Shown here: positions 25,226 through 38,540 of the stretch, piece by piece | How the letters are laid out: the number at the start of each line of letters is the position of its first letter | Position numbering within the stretch: position 1 is the first letter of the stretch | Assembly: GCA_013399855.1 (NCBI GenBank) | Contig: VXAY01002117.1 | Span: 854,565 to 918,564 of the forward strand | DNA length: 64,000 nucleotides | Source of the DNA: Oxyruncus cristatus | Lineage: Eukaryota > Chordata > Aves > Passeriformes > Cotingidae | Direction of reading: 5' to 3' | Notes under the pieces: generated by a model | What the model saw: the letters and a program-made list of their open reading frames with translations, nothing else | Databases searched by the model: none | Told to the model about the DNA's origin: nothing | Translations under genes and position numbers: made by a program

Positions 25226-28200
25226 CAGCACTGCAGCTCCCCTGCACAACTTCAACAACACAACTGCAGCTCTCACACGGGTTCAGCTGCACCTTCTTCC
25301 ACTCTGAAGCATCTACTTTGTCATTGTGCCATAGCCGTGGCTTGGCTTGCTTGGAGTTGCAAGCGGGCTAAGAAATTATTAAGCCTCTTCTGACAAAGCT
25401 GAGATTTCTCCAAGACAGGATTTAACTGTAACAACTGCATTAAGTAACATGTAACCCATAGTATCGCCGTGGATGAAAAGGGACATTTGTTTGCTGACTC
25501 TACTCCTTCAGCTGAGCGAGTTTTCAGCCACAGTAACCATTTACTTGGCAGTGAGTTTCCTTTTGAAACAGTAACTTCATATTTCACGTCTGGTGGAAGG
25601 AGCCACCTGACCACATCGCAAGCGCTAACGCTTGGAACAGCTTTACTACCCTTGCACAGCTTTTCTCAAGGCTCAACCAAAGGAGAGCATATCTCCACAC
25701 CATCCCAGAGGTATAAATTTCACTCACTCAAATCTTTTTAAAAGCTCATCAGTGTTAATGAGCATCTTTATTACATTTTCATCAGTAAGTAACTGAGGCA
25801 GTGGCTTGCAGTTAGCTAATTATATGTTCACCTAGGAAGTAACACTGAAGTTTCGTTTAATAATACATCACTATTCATTTCCCAGTAGCCTGATAACAAT
25901 AACCTGAATGTTATACTTTTAAAAAGTTCTTCCTATTGTAAGATAAGAACTGCCTGTGTAAAGATAAAATCTGGTACCTTCTGGTTTTTGATGGGCCTCA
26001 AAGGAATTCATGTGTATCCCTGTGAATTCCTACAACAAGTATAAAATTTTATTGCTTTGGGAAGAGGAAGAAAAAAAAAAATCACTCATGAAATCAAACA
26101 GACATTTCTGCTTGGCATTTTCAAAATAATAAATAAATGAGGTAACTGCTTGTGCCTTCAGGTCACTGAGCTTTGACTTGATACCACTAATTAAAACAAA
26201 TCTACATCGTAAGAAACATCTCAGCAACAAGCATAGTTTGAATTATTCCAATAAAAAATGTGAACTAACAAATTCCCTTTATTAAAGAAAAAGTGCAAAT
26301 AAATTGCCCTTTCAACCTGACACTGCAAACGAGAGATTTTTTTTGCCATTTTTAATGCTAACAGCATTAGCTGAAGGATGGGAAGCACTAATCCTTGAGC
26401 AAACCTTGGAGTCGTCCTGGCTGCCTCCAAGAGCTCCAGAGCATTTAGTCACAGTGAAAGCCCTGACAGAGTGCAATGTACTTGGATCCTGCAAATGCCA
26501 TGGCACAGTTGTTCTCATCTGGGGGAGTGTGTACCCTCAAATGAAAATATTTGGACTGTGGTTCCTCGTAAACAAATGAGGAGCAGTGGGTGGGCTACAC
26601 TCCACGTGGCCTCCCTCAAATCTCTCGTGTTGGCAGAAGTCCCCAGTCCAATCCCAGATTCCTTCAGCATGTGCATAATTTTAAAACACTCTATAACAAC
26701 ATTTAAACTATGGACATGCTTAGTTTATTGGATGAAGGCAAGAGTATCTATGCCTATGCCTCTACACAGATGAAATATTTTCTGTTGGACTTGCTTTGAG
26801 CAAAATTCCTAAGCTTTTGCACTGAAGTTAATTTTTCCTGCGCTGTCCAAAAACAGTAAAAGCAATTGCAAAATAGAGTACATAAACAATTTTTTCCTCC
26901 TTCCCCTCAAGCACCTTACAAATCCAAAAAAAAAGACCTGAACAGAGTCTGCTCCAATGTGCACAGGGGTTTTTTTTCCATTATAAATATTTGTTTAGGC
27001 AGCTGATCCTGATTTGGTAAAATTTTAATGTGATATAATCCTGTTCACTTCTGATCTCTGCCAACATTATCTTCCTTTCCAATTTTCTTCCACTGAACAA
27101 AGCATTTAAATAAAAAGCACAATGATTTTTATGCTTTAAAATACACACAACTGTTATAAATACCTAACTAACATGCACCCTCAAAATACACGTTTCGCAT
27201 ACTCCAACATTCCTAGATTTCTCCTTGGCAATATGCAGCAAACCCAAATGAACAAAGCTGATCCTAACATGAGCAGTCACAATAAACAAAAATGTTGAAC
27301 TTCTTGAGTTTATTCTCGGCAGTTTCATCAGTATGAACTTTTTACACCCACTAAACAAGTCCGAGATTGCCAAACAGCAACACACACTGGAAGTCCCGAC
27401 AAAGTCTTTTGCGGTGAGACAACACCCTGAGGTCATCTAACTGCTCCATTTTTGAGGAATGTGAAGAAAATGTATGAAGAAACAAAAGGAGTACTTTTGG
27501 CATAGCACACACGTGCCACTTGCCTTAAAAATAAAAAAGCAGAGGGGGGAAACAAAAACCTCAACCCAAGACAGCAGTAACCAGCAATATAAACTCTTTT
27601 AACCCAAAGCATTAATGATTTATCATTTATCAGCATAAATGATATGCAGTTCTACAACATCCCAATTGTTGAATCTCTATGTACATAGTCATTACTGCAA
27701 TTGTTATTTTAAAATAAGAAAACTGAGAACATGTTAGATCTGGAGGTTAGAAAAACAAGCAACTTGCAGAAAAGGTCAGATGAGTTCTCCTCTATGCATA
27801 AAGGACAAGTAATAGCCCAGTGAACTTTATGGATTACTGGATCTCCATGTCATGTTACAGCCAAGGGTTGTATAAGCCATCAGGATGTAACTCAGCCTAA
27901 CTCAGAACTGTTGGCTCTCCTGTGAATCACTAGATGCTGGCAGCAAATACATATTCCTAAGATTTTGCCAATATTTCCACAAGCACGCTGAGATGTTTGA
28001 GACTTAGAGCAGCTGTGCCCCAATATCTTCAAGGTGCCTTTCCCCTCACTCTTACCCTGTCGCTCACTACACTCATCACAGACACAGAAGACACTCATGG
28101 GTTACCTGCAGGTGGTTCCCCAACAAACATCCTCCAGATCCAAACCAAAGACAACTGCCCTCAGTGGCTAAGGGCATTTAAACCAATGCAGAGTTCTCAG

Positions 28201-29139
28201 GGCAGCCTCACTTCTATAATCTGAAGAGGTGGCATTTTAGGTCATGACGTTCACTGGGAAGCTTTTCAAAGAGGGGGGGTCTTGAAGCACCGTCAGTTTT
28301 AAAGACCCCATTCACACCGTCCCCAGATCGATCCCAAAACTGCTGTTACCCTAAGACCTATTTTCAGTGGTAATACTACTTAGTTTATACAGGTCAGGTT
28401 CCCACAAGACCAGAACAACCAGCATCTGCTTCACAACCTCAGCAAAGGGACAGATGATCGATCAAAGTCAATAACTCTGCTTCTTCTTCCCCCAGCCAAG
28501 CACCCAGGGAGGAGTCCAGGTAGTGGGGGATTGCATTACATTTAGCTGAACTGGTAAATACACAGTATAAGTCTCATTTCGATTAAGTCTGACAGCAGGT
28601 ATGTACAGAAACTCAGGCTGTACAGCTAAATACCCAGTATGGCTGCTCAGATTCATACAGTGCTTCTCTCTGCTTTTCCAAACACAGAAGCAGGGGTGTC
28701 TCTATTCTTAATAGATGACAACAGTGCAGGGGCTGTGGCAGACAGACAGGCGTCTTTGACTTGGTCTTACCTTGTAGAGTAGGTTAGTCAAGAGTCACTG
28801 CTTTTGGTAGGAAAACACACTTCAAGCCGTGCTTTCACCAGCTCCATTCCAGCTGTCCTAAAAGACATTTTTCAATCACACAAGCAGCTCGTTATCTCGA
28901 CCTCGACTGCCAGCAAGAGATGACTTCTCCAAGCTTCAGATATCCTTCCAGGGAGCAGAGATTGCACCAGTCTACATGTGAGGCAGCATCACTCAAGCCC
29001 TGTACAGTGTTACCAGACCAAAGATTCCTGCACTGGTTTAGTCTCTCTATACAACCAGTTAATACTTAAGAGACGTGCATAAATTAAGCCACAGGTTATC
29101 TGAGGTTCTCGGAGGAGATCTTGCTTCCTCTTCCTCCTA
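25226..29139. other. Non-coding stretch, no gene recognised
   Basis: AT-rich sequence with an inverted repeat at 26002-26031 (arms AGGAATTCA and TGAATTCCT, 12-base loop) and scattered A-runs. Open frames are under 140 codons and unrecognised. Confidence 0.55.
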
Positions 29140-31640
29140 CTGAAGCTGCAGGTGCCTCGCCACGTGGGCGCAGTGTTGGGGACTACGCCAGCCCTGTGCC
29201 CTGCAGGAGGGAGGTGTGATGTGGCTGTAGCCCAGCTCAGTGAAAGGCAGGTGTCCCCAGGCAGTCCCTGGAGACCAGTGGCTGCTGACTGGGTGGGTGC
29301 AGCAGAACCCTGCAGGAGTCCCCAGGTGCAGCACAGGCAGCCCTTGGCTCTATCCTGGATATGCATCAGTGCAGCCAACACAGTCTTTGGAGCTGGCAGA
29401 AAAGCTTGTTTGCTCTAGAGTCGGATTTTTTTTGATTTGTTTTGTTAGGAAACAAATAAAACCTTACCAGTGGCAAACTTCATGCAAAACAGAAAACCTC
29501 TTGAGCTGCCTCAAAACTCGCTGTCTCCACGGCAGAAAGAGTTTTAACATCAAGGTTACTTACATTGGTAATTTAAATCAAGATTTACTGCAACATAATA
29601 GTTTGAAAAAAAGCAGATTTAAATCACTGTACTATTTCATCAAGTCTGCTTCATTCTTTAATTACTTTCCTAAGGAAAAGTCCATTCAATATGCGAGAGC
29701 ACAGCTCAGTTCAGTAACGAAATTGCAGCTCTGTGCATTCAATCTAGCTCTGGCCCTTTTCTGGCTTGTAAAGAAAAAACAAAAACAAACAAAAAAACAC
29801 AAGCAAAAAAAAAAAACCTTCAAAAATTTTAAAAAAACACCAAGTGATATTTCCTGGAGTACTATGGGCCATATATGCATATGTCTCCATGCAGAAGACT
29901 AAAAAGAAAGGCTACAGTCTGTCTCCAGCCAGTTTCTACTTTTTGGGGAGGGTTAATCCTCATCTCCTCCACATGATTATGCTCAATATTTGATATTTTA
30001 TCATGCTCCTCTAGCCCAATTCTAACCTAAACCATTTTAAGCAGTAGAATTACTCTCATTTCCCTCTCTGGCAGCTGGCATCCCCAGAGCTTTGCATCTT
30101 GTCTGTTGCCTTCATGATTGTTCGTACTCTTGTTTCACACAGGTCCTACTCCTGCAGTCTGACTTGTTTAGGCAGAGCCCTGCAGACCCAGGCCTACAGA
30201 GCTTCATCACAACCAATGGCCAGAAGAATCTGCTCACACATACCCCACAGCAATGCTGTACACTCCCTTCCTTGCTATTACTCTCAAAGGGGTGTAGATT
30301 TATAGCTTTCCACAGTCTACACTTTGCCAAACTTAATCTGTACTTGCTTCTTCCTCCAGACTCCCCTACAGCATTTTAATTATTTATTGCTCTCTTATCT
30401 AAACTCCTTCCAGTTAGTCTGTGTCAGTCTGACACTGAAAAAGCACAGAAATAAAACAGCATTTTAAATGCAGGTACCACAGCTTTATAAAGCAGATCTG
30501 TAACTTACAAGAAGACTCTCATTTAACTTTGACCTAAGTCTCCTTCACCATTATTGCTTGTGAAGTGTCTTGCCCCTCTGAAGTGTTTGCTTTGGCTTTC
30601 TTCTACTGAATACACAGCCACACAATACACCTGATTACATACAAGGCTGAATTTCGCTGTTTCTTATTTAGATTTCTCATGTCTCAAGCTGTCATGTTTT
30701 GCCATTTTCTCCACCTTTAAATGCATTTGCAATTCCTGTCAATATGCTATGGTCTGCAAGCTGTCTTGTTTTTGATGCACCAGCCAGGTCTTCACGCTTG
30801 CTCGAGACTGTGGGAAACCTTGGCCAGACTGAGGACCTGGAGAAGGTACACAACAGCTCCCTCCCATTCTAGATGTCCTTCCAACACAGATGAAGCATCA
30901 CATGTGGAGGCCGACAGTCATTCTTCACTTAAAACATTTCTCTTAAAACATACCCCACCGGCAGGTCACCCCCACTCCAGACTGACTGCCTTTTGCAGAA
31001 GTCCTGTACAACAATAACACCTCCTCAGTGACACCTGTATATACAGCCCAAGGTATAGAGTCCAAGGGATGGCAGTGTCCCAACACTTGGGATTCCTCTG
31101 CCCTCCCCGTGAGGCACTTGCACTACTCCAGAGAGCTCTGCCCAAGTGCAAGCAGATGAATTCTTCACAACGCTGTTACCTGGAAATCATTAAGTCCCCC
31201 ACAGTCATTTTGCTGTGCTTTTCCAGACATCCTCATTTCCCACTGTTGAGAATCTCAGCCCACATCAGCAGCACCCATCACTCAGTAGCTCTGCCAGCAC
31301 AAGCGAGCACGAGGGAAGCAGATGCGATGCCTGGGATTCACCGCTGCTCAGCACACAGCTTTGTTCACCCAGGTGTTCAAGGAGAGAGCCCACATCTGCT
31401 CCCTGCAAGGCACAGGACACAGAGGTCTCCACAGCCCGTGTTCAGCACCTCTTGTGTCTGCCACCATGACTGTTCCTCACTTCTCTTAGCATGGCCAGAA
31501 ATCCCAACCAGACTCTTGCCTGCCCTAAGCAATTACAACTCCAGTGAACAGAGCAGCCGAGAATCTGCCCCTCAAAATGGCAATGGTTTGGTAAGGAAAA
31601 CCCAGCCCAGCAGCAGGATGTGCACTTGAGACCGGTTGAA
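29140..31640. other. GC-richer stretch with the longest open frames; no gene supported
   Basis: This holds the longest open frames of the window: 220 codons at 29240-29902 and 186 codons at 31069-31629, both plus strand. The first runs through an A-rich tract near 29771-29817 and becomes a lysine-rich string, typical of chance translation. The second has no recognised domain, shows no pattern of conserved residues and lacks an obvious promoter. I do not call either a gene, although a lineage-specific transcript cannot be excluded. Confidence 0.45.
29771..29817. repeat. A-rich low-complexity tract
   Basis: Runs of adenine broken by single cytosines and one AGC. Simple sequence. Confidence 0.8.
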
Positions 31641-32320
31641 GTAGAGTGCTGTCAGCAGCCATGCCTTTTGGGTCATATCCAAAAATTCTTAGCAATCCAT
31701 GTGTCACACAGTATAACCTGCATTACCTTCACTCCCTCTCTTCTACAATCAGTCCTTACTGCAGTAGCTGAGCATCTTGTAAAAATCAGTGCAAGGAAAG
31801 CCCCCAGTGCACCAGTGGAAGCCTCTGGCACTTCTATTTTGGGGAATAATTACTTACCAATGTAGGATGCAAAGCACTTGTGTTTTAATAATAGCAGTTT
31901 CTCATATCTTGGCTACGTTTTATGTATTCAGTTTTTTTCGCTTCTCATCTCCACAACATCCTTTTTTAATAAACTTGATGGCAATTTAGTGATTTTAATT
32001 TCAGTTGGAATATAACCAAGCCACTAAATCCACTCCAGAGACCTACTGATTTATGGTCATCTTTTAACAAGTAGCTATTGGTTTTACTGAAGCACCTCTG
32101 GGTGCTATAGCAGTGGAACTATTTGCAATTGCAAATGAAAAATAAGGCGGGTTTTCTAAGAAAAAAAATTCAGGGGGCTGCAGAAAATACACACAAGAGA
32201 TTCGGCTTCGCCTACGTGATTGCATATAATTCAGTGAAATGCCAAATTGCAATGTACTGTGTTTAAATTAGAATACAACAGCTCCTTGGAAAAAATGTGG
32301 GTTTTTTCATTGCTTCCCCA

Positions 32321-32340
32321 GACAAACTTGGACAAACTTG
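32321..32340. repeat. Perfect 10-bp tandem duplication
   Basis: The word GACAAACTTG occurs twice with no spacer. Likely replication slippage. Confidence 0.85.
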
Positions 32341-33045
32341 TGTCAGAGATGCATTATTCAGAAGATGTATAATAAAATTATAATACGTTAATATTTTAAC
32401 CCCTTAAGATATTTTTAATTAAAAAAGGGGTTTAGTAAAGCCTGTGACATTAAATCAGTGGTGACAAGAAAGGAGGCAGACTCCAAAACACAAAGGGCCT
32501 GTACACTAAGGAAGAAATGGTTGGTACTGTGTTTGTGTAAAATATACCACAAGTGCTGGCCACACTACATTTACAACCGCCTTGCAACAACTCAGACCTT
32601 TGTTAAAATTGGATCCTTCCCATGCTAACATTTTCTGTCAAACCACAAAGAGAAAATAATAAAGGAAAGAGGAAATAAACACAGAAAAAATTAGCAAATA
32701 AAAACCACACCATGGATTGATTTGGTCTGTTGTGTCCTCCAGGGGTTTTTGGTTTTGCCTCCTTTTTCTCATGATTAATTCTTCCACAGATATTATTGCA
32801 TATTATGGTACAATGGGGATTTCAGAGTCAAAGACAAACTGTTGTTATAACCAAGTAAACATTGAATGGGATCACACAACACATTCCACTGTATTTTGAA
32901 ACTGCAAAAGTCAAGACAACCAAACTGGCAAGATGAGGATGAAGTCATCAAAAGCAGAAAGTAAAAGCTGCAAACTAACCACCTTACTTAATTTAATTTT
33001 TGATCCTTCTCTGAAAAGGCTCTGCTTCTCACCTCCCCACCCTCC

Positions 33046-33062
33046 AAAAAAAAAAAAAAAAA
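33046..33062. repeat. A homopolymer run
   Basis: Seventeen adenines. No retrotransposon body lies upstream. Confidence 0.85.
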
Positions 33063-35580
33063 GTTACTCCAAAATCAAAAGACAAAACTGTTACTCAGCT
33101 ACAGATGCCTTTGACTCTTCTGTTACTGTGCAGAGAAGGTACTGAAGAAAAGTCAACTTCACCCTGGGATTCAAATAAGATGATTTGGGATGGCAAGAGG
33201 ATATTTCAAAAACTTAAGGTAGGATCCCAGACAAACAAGGAACAGTGTTCCTGACAAACAGACAACAGTGTTCTTTCTCAGGAACACTGCACTTGGGAGC
33301 TGCTGGATAATTTCCAGCTGCCAGCATGAGAAGCCAGGCACTACCTCTGACATGAGCTGCGCCAGAATCTGTCTCAGGAGGATCAGGGCAGAGCTCTGAA
33401 TGCAGCCACGTTCTGACTTCAGTTCCCCTGCTGCTTCCTGGTGAGAATGAAAGTAGTTGGCAAATAATTGTGACTCCTAGCAAAACTGGAATTTCAAAAA
33501 GCACAGAATGTGGGAGAGAGAAATCTATCAGGAACTGAGCTTCAGGCTTCTCAACATTTACTGTAGCATTTGAATGACCTCTCCTGTTCTGCAGGGAATC
33601 AAAGGCAGTACCAGCAGCTACAACCACATCCACAATCCAGTCATTCTTAGCCTGTGGAACAAGTTAATGTTTGACACAGGTCTTCAAAAACATCTTAAAT
33701 GCTAAATTAAGAAGCATAGAAATGAAGTCTAAATACGAGCTATCACATTGCTTAGAGCACAAACCAGATGCCCGAAGAGAATGGAGAAAGCATGAACATC
33801 ATTAGAAATAAAAGTGCTGAGTCAGATTGATCTTTTTTTTTCCCTGTGAAGTAAAACCTGATTGCATCTTGGCTTGTGCCCCACTCAGCCCCTTGGCAAG
33901 AGGAACAGATTCATTCAGATGACAAGTAGGAGGGAGTAGCAGAAATGGCATATCCACTCCTCTCCCAGACACACGTCTCATTGGAGCAGAAAAGGGTGCT
34001 TTCTGGCTGCTGATAGGAAAGCACCAGGCAAAACAGCTGGGTATACATGGTGGTTTTCAAACATCTTTTAACATGTAGGCTCCTATATTTTTCTAGTGGC
34101 AGTGTGAAGTGCTCTAAAGTGTATTTTAGTCTGACAGGGAAACTTGCTTTTCTTTTCAACAGATCCCTTAGAAGTCCATGAACTGGGTGCCTGTGACCCA
34201 CACACTGCCCTGGCTGGAAATCATGTCTTCAGTCTAAGCAGCTCATTCACCTAGAGCAGCCAAAAGGAAAAGCAGGGAGGAGGAGGCAACAAGAAGGCGG
34301 TCCATCCCTCACCCCAGAATTGGTCTGTCCTTCTGGGAAAGCTGAAGGTACCTCCTGGCCTGCCACTCTCTCTCCAACTCCCCGTCCTGCTCAGCTCTGA
34401 TCACTGCCAGCCCCTCAGTCCCCTTTGTCCCATGGGTTTCTGCCATCACAACTTGCAGCCCAGGCTACTCTGGAGATGGTAGAGCCAGGAAGATTTACTG
34501 CTCAAATAGTTTATTTTAAATGGATCGTGCTTTAAAAACATTTGCAATGGTTTTAAACAGTCAAGCCCAACAAGCACTCACTCCCCACAGCAGTTCCAGG
34601 CCATCCACTCCTGATTTCCACCAGATTCTGTTCTAGCACTTCTTGCCACAGCAGGGAAGACAACCGTTGGTTGGGGCAAAATCAAATAACACAACTCAGT
34701 GATGAAAATGGAAGTTTGAAAGGTCTGTTTCCATCTCCACCTAATGACTATGTGCTCTATCACTTTGAGACAACATTTAGAAACCTATTCTATATAGTTT
34801 TCATGGGGTTTGTAGCCCTGGGAGTACTGCATCACAGCCTTGATCCATTTGGGCTCATCCAAATTCACAGCATCTCACCGTGCACAACAAATTCTGACAG
34901 TAATAGCCCATTTCCTTATTTAAAGGAACAACTTCAGTGGATACAGCACATTACATAAAGGATTATCAATTTTATTATAGCTCTTATAGAAAGGCTTTGA
35001 ATAATTGCTGCCTTCTGATCTCTCTAATCTTTAATTTTTGTTTCATGGAAGACTGACTATTCTGTGGTTACAGCAGAGGAGGAAGGAGGATGAATAGGAA
35101 CAGGGAGTAACTCAAAAACTGAAAAAAGAGATACACCAGCAAATCCTACTCTCTTATTGGCATTGAAGAAGTATTTAAACAGCAACAGAGCTCCCCTTAC
35201 AGAGAGCACAAACAAGAAAATAAAGTAAAAGAATACAATAAGATTGTTAACAAACCCTTTAAGGAAAGGAACAGTTGTGTCTCCCTCCAACCTCATTGCC
35301 TTGAGCTAAAGCCAGATGAAGCCATCAGGGAAACCTTCCTTGGATGCAGATCAGACCAAACCCTTCGGTTCATGGTGTTGATTACACGAATCCCTGAAGA
35401 GATTCATGCAACAACAGCACAGCCAGAAGTAGCATCATCTTCCCCATAAACTCACTCCAGAATTTCGGTGCTTCTTTCCTGCTTTCAGGTAGTGGAAGTT
35501 CTGACAGCAACAACAAACCACATTTAGAGGTCTGAACCCTTCTCTCTACTAAAAGTAATTGAGTTCCAAGCACTGAGCTT

Positions 35581-35648
35581 CGGCCAGGAGTTGCACTCGA
35601 TGATCCTGATGGGTCCCTTCCAACTCAGCATATTCTCTGGTTCTATGA
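35581..35648 (+). mobile_element. Short CR1 LINE 3'-end remnant, plus orientation
   Basis: Only the extreme 3' end of a CR1 copy remains. It reads GGCCAGGAGTTGCACTCGAT, then GATCCTGATGGGTCCCTTCC, then CAACTCAGCATATTCT and GGTTCTATGA. This is the standard CR1 tail wording with a few substitutions. At about 68 bases it is among the most severely 5'-truncated copies here. No target-site duplication is obvious. Confidence 0.9.
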
Positions 35649-36803
35649 ACTGACTTAGGGCATGCACTTTCTCAAAAAAATGAGACTATTCATTTTTAAC
35701 CAGGAAAAAACAATGTAATCTGGATATAAAAGATGTTCTAGAGATGTAAAGCCAGAGCAAGATGTGCAGATTTCTCCTCCCTCTCCCAGATTAAATGGAT
35801 ACAAGGTGATGGCTCAATGTTTAAAAGCAAATTCACACATGTCCCAGGACCCTGGAAAAGACTTAAGATACATAGTATTCCACAGCCTCAGTATAATGGT
35901 GACTACAAGAGAGTAAACAATCTGTACACCTTGATTTATGATGAGGAGGAGTCACACCTTTCTTACTTCATACTGGTTTTTATACATCAAATTCCAAGCA
36001 GCAAATATTCTAAGGAAGTTTGGGGGTTTTTTTAAGTACAAAACAAAAGCTATGTTTATTTTGGAGCGTTCCTGTGCTTATTTGTTCTCATAACATTATC
36101 TTAACTTCGAGCCAGCTGTCATTTTTAGAAGACAGGTATAGAGGCAACGCTCCAGCAAGGTGCTCTACAAAAACAGACATTCTGTCCTCTATTGCTCCTA
36201 AGAGAAAAGCCTGGACAAGCCCTTATACCCCGTGGGAATCCTGGTCTGACAAGCAGGGATAAGTACAAAAATCATGCACTGCCTGAGGTTATAGACAGTG
36301 CGCAACTGCTGCCTGCAAAGCTTCAGATACACAGGACATTGGCCATTGTCACTGTGCTTTATCCTCCCCTTATGTCCTCTGTGAAGGAAGATAAAACAGT
36401 ACCAGGCAAAAAGAGGTGTGATATCTTCAAGGACAGGTTAAATCAAACTGTGCCAGGAAAACACTGTTTTCACACATGTATTTTTAGTATAATCCCAAGG
36501 ATATAATTTTGTCTTGCTCCCACACAGTGTCTTCTTATCAAGTCCCACAGTCTGTGTTATAACTCAGGGCAAACAGCCCCGACTGCTGCATTCTACTGTC
36601 ACAAAGAAAAGCCAGTACTATTTACTGGCTCTTAAGCACCACAATCAAAGTGAACTGCATTGCTTGCATGAAAAATGTTACCAGAAATGTTCACTTTTAT
36701 TCCAAATAGGAAAAAAAAAAAATCACTTCAAAGAACTATAAATTCAGAGTTTAGAAGACCAAATCTAAGCTCTGCTCATTAAGTGATGTGATGACTTAAA
36801 AAA
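35649..36803. other. Non-coding stretch between two CR1 fragments
   Basis: AT-rich, with short unrecognised open frames. It lies between CR1 remnants of opposite orientation, which are therefore separate insertions. Confidence 0.55.
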
Positions 36804-37000
36804 ACAGAATCACAGAATGATTTAGGCTGAAAGAGACCCTAAAGATCACCTAATTCCAACCTGCCTGCCACAGGCAGGGACACCTCCCACTAGACCAGGT
36901 TGCTTAAAGCTCCATCCAACCTGGTCTTGAACACTTCTAGGGATGGGGCATCCACAACTTCCCTAGGCAACTCATCCCAGTGCCTTACCACCCCTGTAAT
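36804..37000 (-). mobile_element. CR1 LINE 3'-end fragment, minus orientation
   Basis: On the plus strand this reads as the reverse complement of a CR1 3' end. It begins ACAGAATCACAGAATGATTT, continues through TTCCAACCTGCCTGCCAC and CTCCCACTAGACCAGGTTGC, then ATCCAACCTGGTCTTGAAC, and ends near CCCAGTGCCTTACCACCC. The element's own 3' end is thus at the lower coordinate, next to a short A-run. About 197 bases survive. A 76-codon plus-strand frame crossing it (36900-37130) is antisense CR1 and not a gene. Confidence 0.95.
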
Positions 37001-38212
37001 CTCAGGGTTTAGTTATAAAAATAAGATTGTAGCCCTCAAACTGGCAAATTTGAAAGTGTACTTGTGTAAAATCCCTACAGAAATATTAGCCCAAGTCTAC
37101 AGCCAGTCCAAAGTTGCTCCAAGAGTGTAGGCACTGTGTATCTTGAGTCAGTAGTCTGGGTGACAGCGAGGGAGCCTCAAAAAACACTGTTCTCTTTTTT
37201 TCTTTTTTTGACAAAAACTTACTGAGTTGGATGGTAGCTCCAAATGGATTGATTTCTACAAAACACCCTTAGTGTCTAGATTGAAGCGATATTTAGATTT
37301 CACTTTGCTGTTCTGGTTTCCAGAACTGCTTATAAAATTGGATCCTTGTGCTAAACTGTGTAAACCCTTTTACGCGGCAAATATTTGAGACTTACACTGC
37401 AAGTGTGCATTATGGTGGACCCAGGGAACAAACCACTGTAGCAGAGGACATGAGTAACATTTTCCTCCCCCACTTCTTTTAACCATACATGAGGAATTTG
37501 AATATTTCTATAGTTCTCTCACTGTGGGCAAGTCCCTGTCATTGACAAAATAAATACAAATTTTAATACCTTACAATAAGGTATTGTAATGAAAAACCCT
37601 AAGGTTAAAACCTTGGAGAAGGAACAGGAGGTAAGTGGTGGATTCAGCATTACAAGTGCCAAAATTCTCTAGAAAAAAAAAAAAAATCTACAGCTCACCA
37701 TATTACCTGAGTAAGTACTATTGCTCCGGAGTGAACTGATGGATCCCAGCATTTTCATTGCTGATCAAAAGGTAAAAGAGCATTCCCCCTTAAAACATTA
37801 AATATAAAAGCAATTAATAATCGCATGCATGGGAATGAAAATGACTGGTACATCTGGAGATCAAAGAGGAAAGCAACAGCAATGGAATTTCAAAGTGTTT
37901 CCTAACTGCTTAAGTGTTTCCAAGGACGTTTCCTTTCTCTGCTAGTCCCTGATTAAATGTGTGCCGAATGATCTGGCAGAAACTCCGTCACCAAACATGG
38001 AAAAACCACCTGATGCAGGTCTCTGTATACACAAAATGTCTCGGTTTTATCTTCTCCCAGAACCAGCAGGGTCAGTCCCATACAAGACAAACCTGCAGAT
38101 AAGGTGTAGCAATAGCATTACTTACAACATATCTGTTCTGTCTCAAGCCTTTTCTAGGCTTGTTTCGTGCCAGTCTCAGAGTGCTGGGCCAGTGTCAGTG
38201 TGCCCCTGACCT
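37001..38212. other. Non-coding stretch with one perfect short hairpin
   Basis: AT-rich. At 37565-37585 a perfect nine-base inverted repeat (AATACCTTA and TAAGGTATT, three-base loop) is visible. No gene is recognised. Confidence 0.55.
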
Positions 38213-38540
38213 TCACCAAAAGAGGTAGCTTGTGGGGCCAGAGAGCTGTAGAGCTGCAAAAGCAAGGCTGTCATCCTGCAAAGCACACTTCACTGCCTTG
38301 ATCTCCCACTTGCTTCCTTTCAAATGGGTGAAGGAACTCTCAGAAACGGTACCTTCCGAATACAGCTTTTTTGCTAAGACAGACTTATCCAAGGGATGCT
38401 GATGGCCCTGGACCGCCGCTGTACTTGGAATACTCAGGCTTTGGATCAGGCTGTGGGGGCTGCTGACTGCGCCCAGCACTAGTAGGCACTCTGACAGCTT
38501 GCCTGGGAGACAGAGGCCCCTTCTGCTCATCAGCGGGGCA
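38213..38540 (-). other. Candidate 3' or internal exon, minus strand (unverified)
   Basis: Read on the minus strand, a strong acceptor (pyrimidine-rich GTTTGCTTGCTTTTTAATTTAG) precedes a segment of above-average GC. Two of the three frames are open from the splice site. One runs about 108 codons to a stop at 38213-38215 and includes HPLDKSVLAKKLYSEG. The other runs 51 codons, is rich in Pro, Ser and Gln, and ends with PKPEYSKYSGGPGPSASLG before a stop near 38385. A weaker donor (CTTTTG followed by GTGAAG) lies just before the longer frame's stop, so an internal exon of 38217-38540 is also possible. Neither product is recognised. It is the best coding candidate in the window, but only by splice signal and composition. 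Confidence 0.22.

Larger units (their letters stand above)
31641..35582. other. Non-coding stretch, no gene recognised
   Basis: AT-rich sequence with a perfect 10-base tandem duplication (GACAAACTTG twice, 32321-32340) and an A-run of 17 at 33046-33062. Open frames reach 139 codons (minus, 33214-33633) and are not recognised. Confidence 0.55.

Noticed and set aside
29240..29902. 220-codon plus-strand open frame as a gene
   Set aside because: It crosses an A-rich tract giving a lysine-rich string, shows no domain and has no promoter or splice context. An open frame of this length can occur by chance in 64 kb read in six frames.
31069..31629. 186-codon plus-strand open frame as a gene
   Set aside because: No family resemblance; overlapping frames on both strands are also open because the segment is GC-richer.
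36900..37130. 76-codon plus-strand open frame
   Set aside because: It is antisense to the CR1 fragment at 36804-37000.
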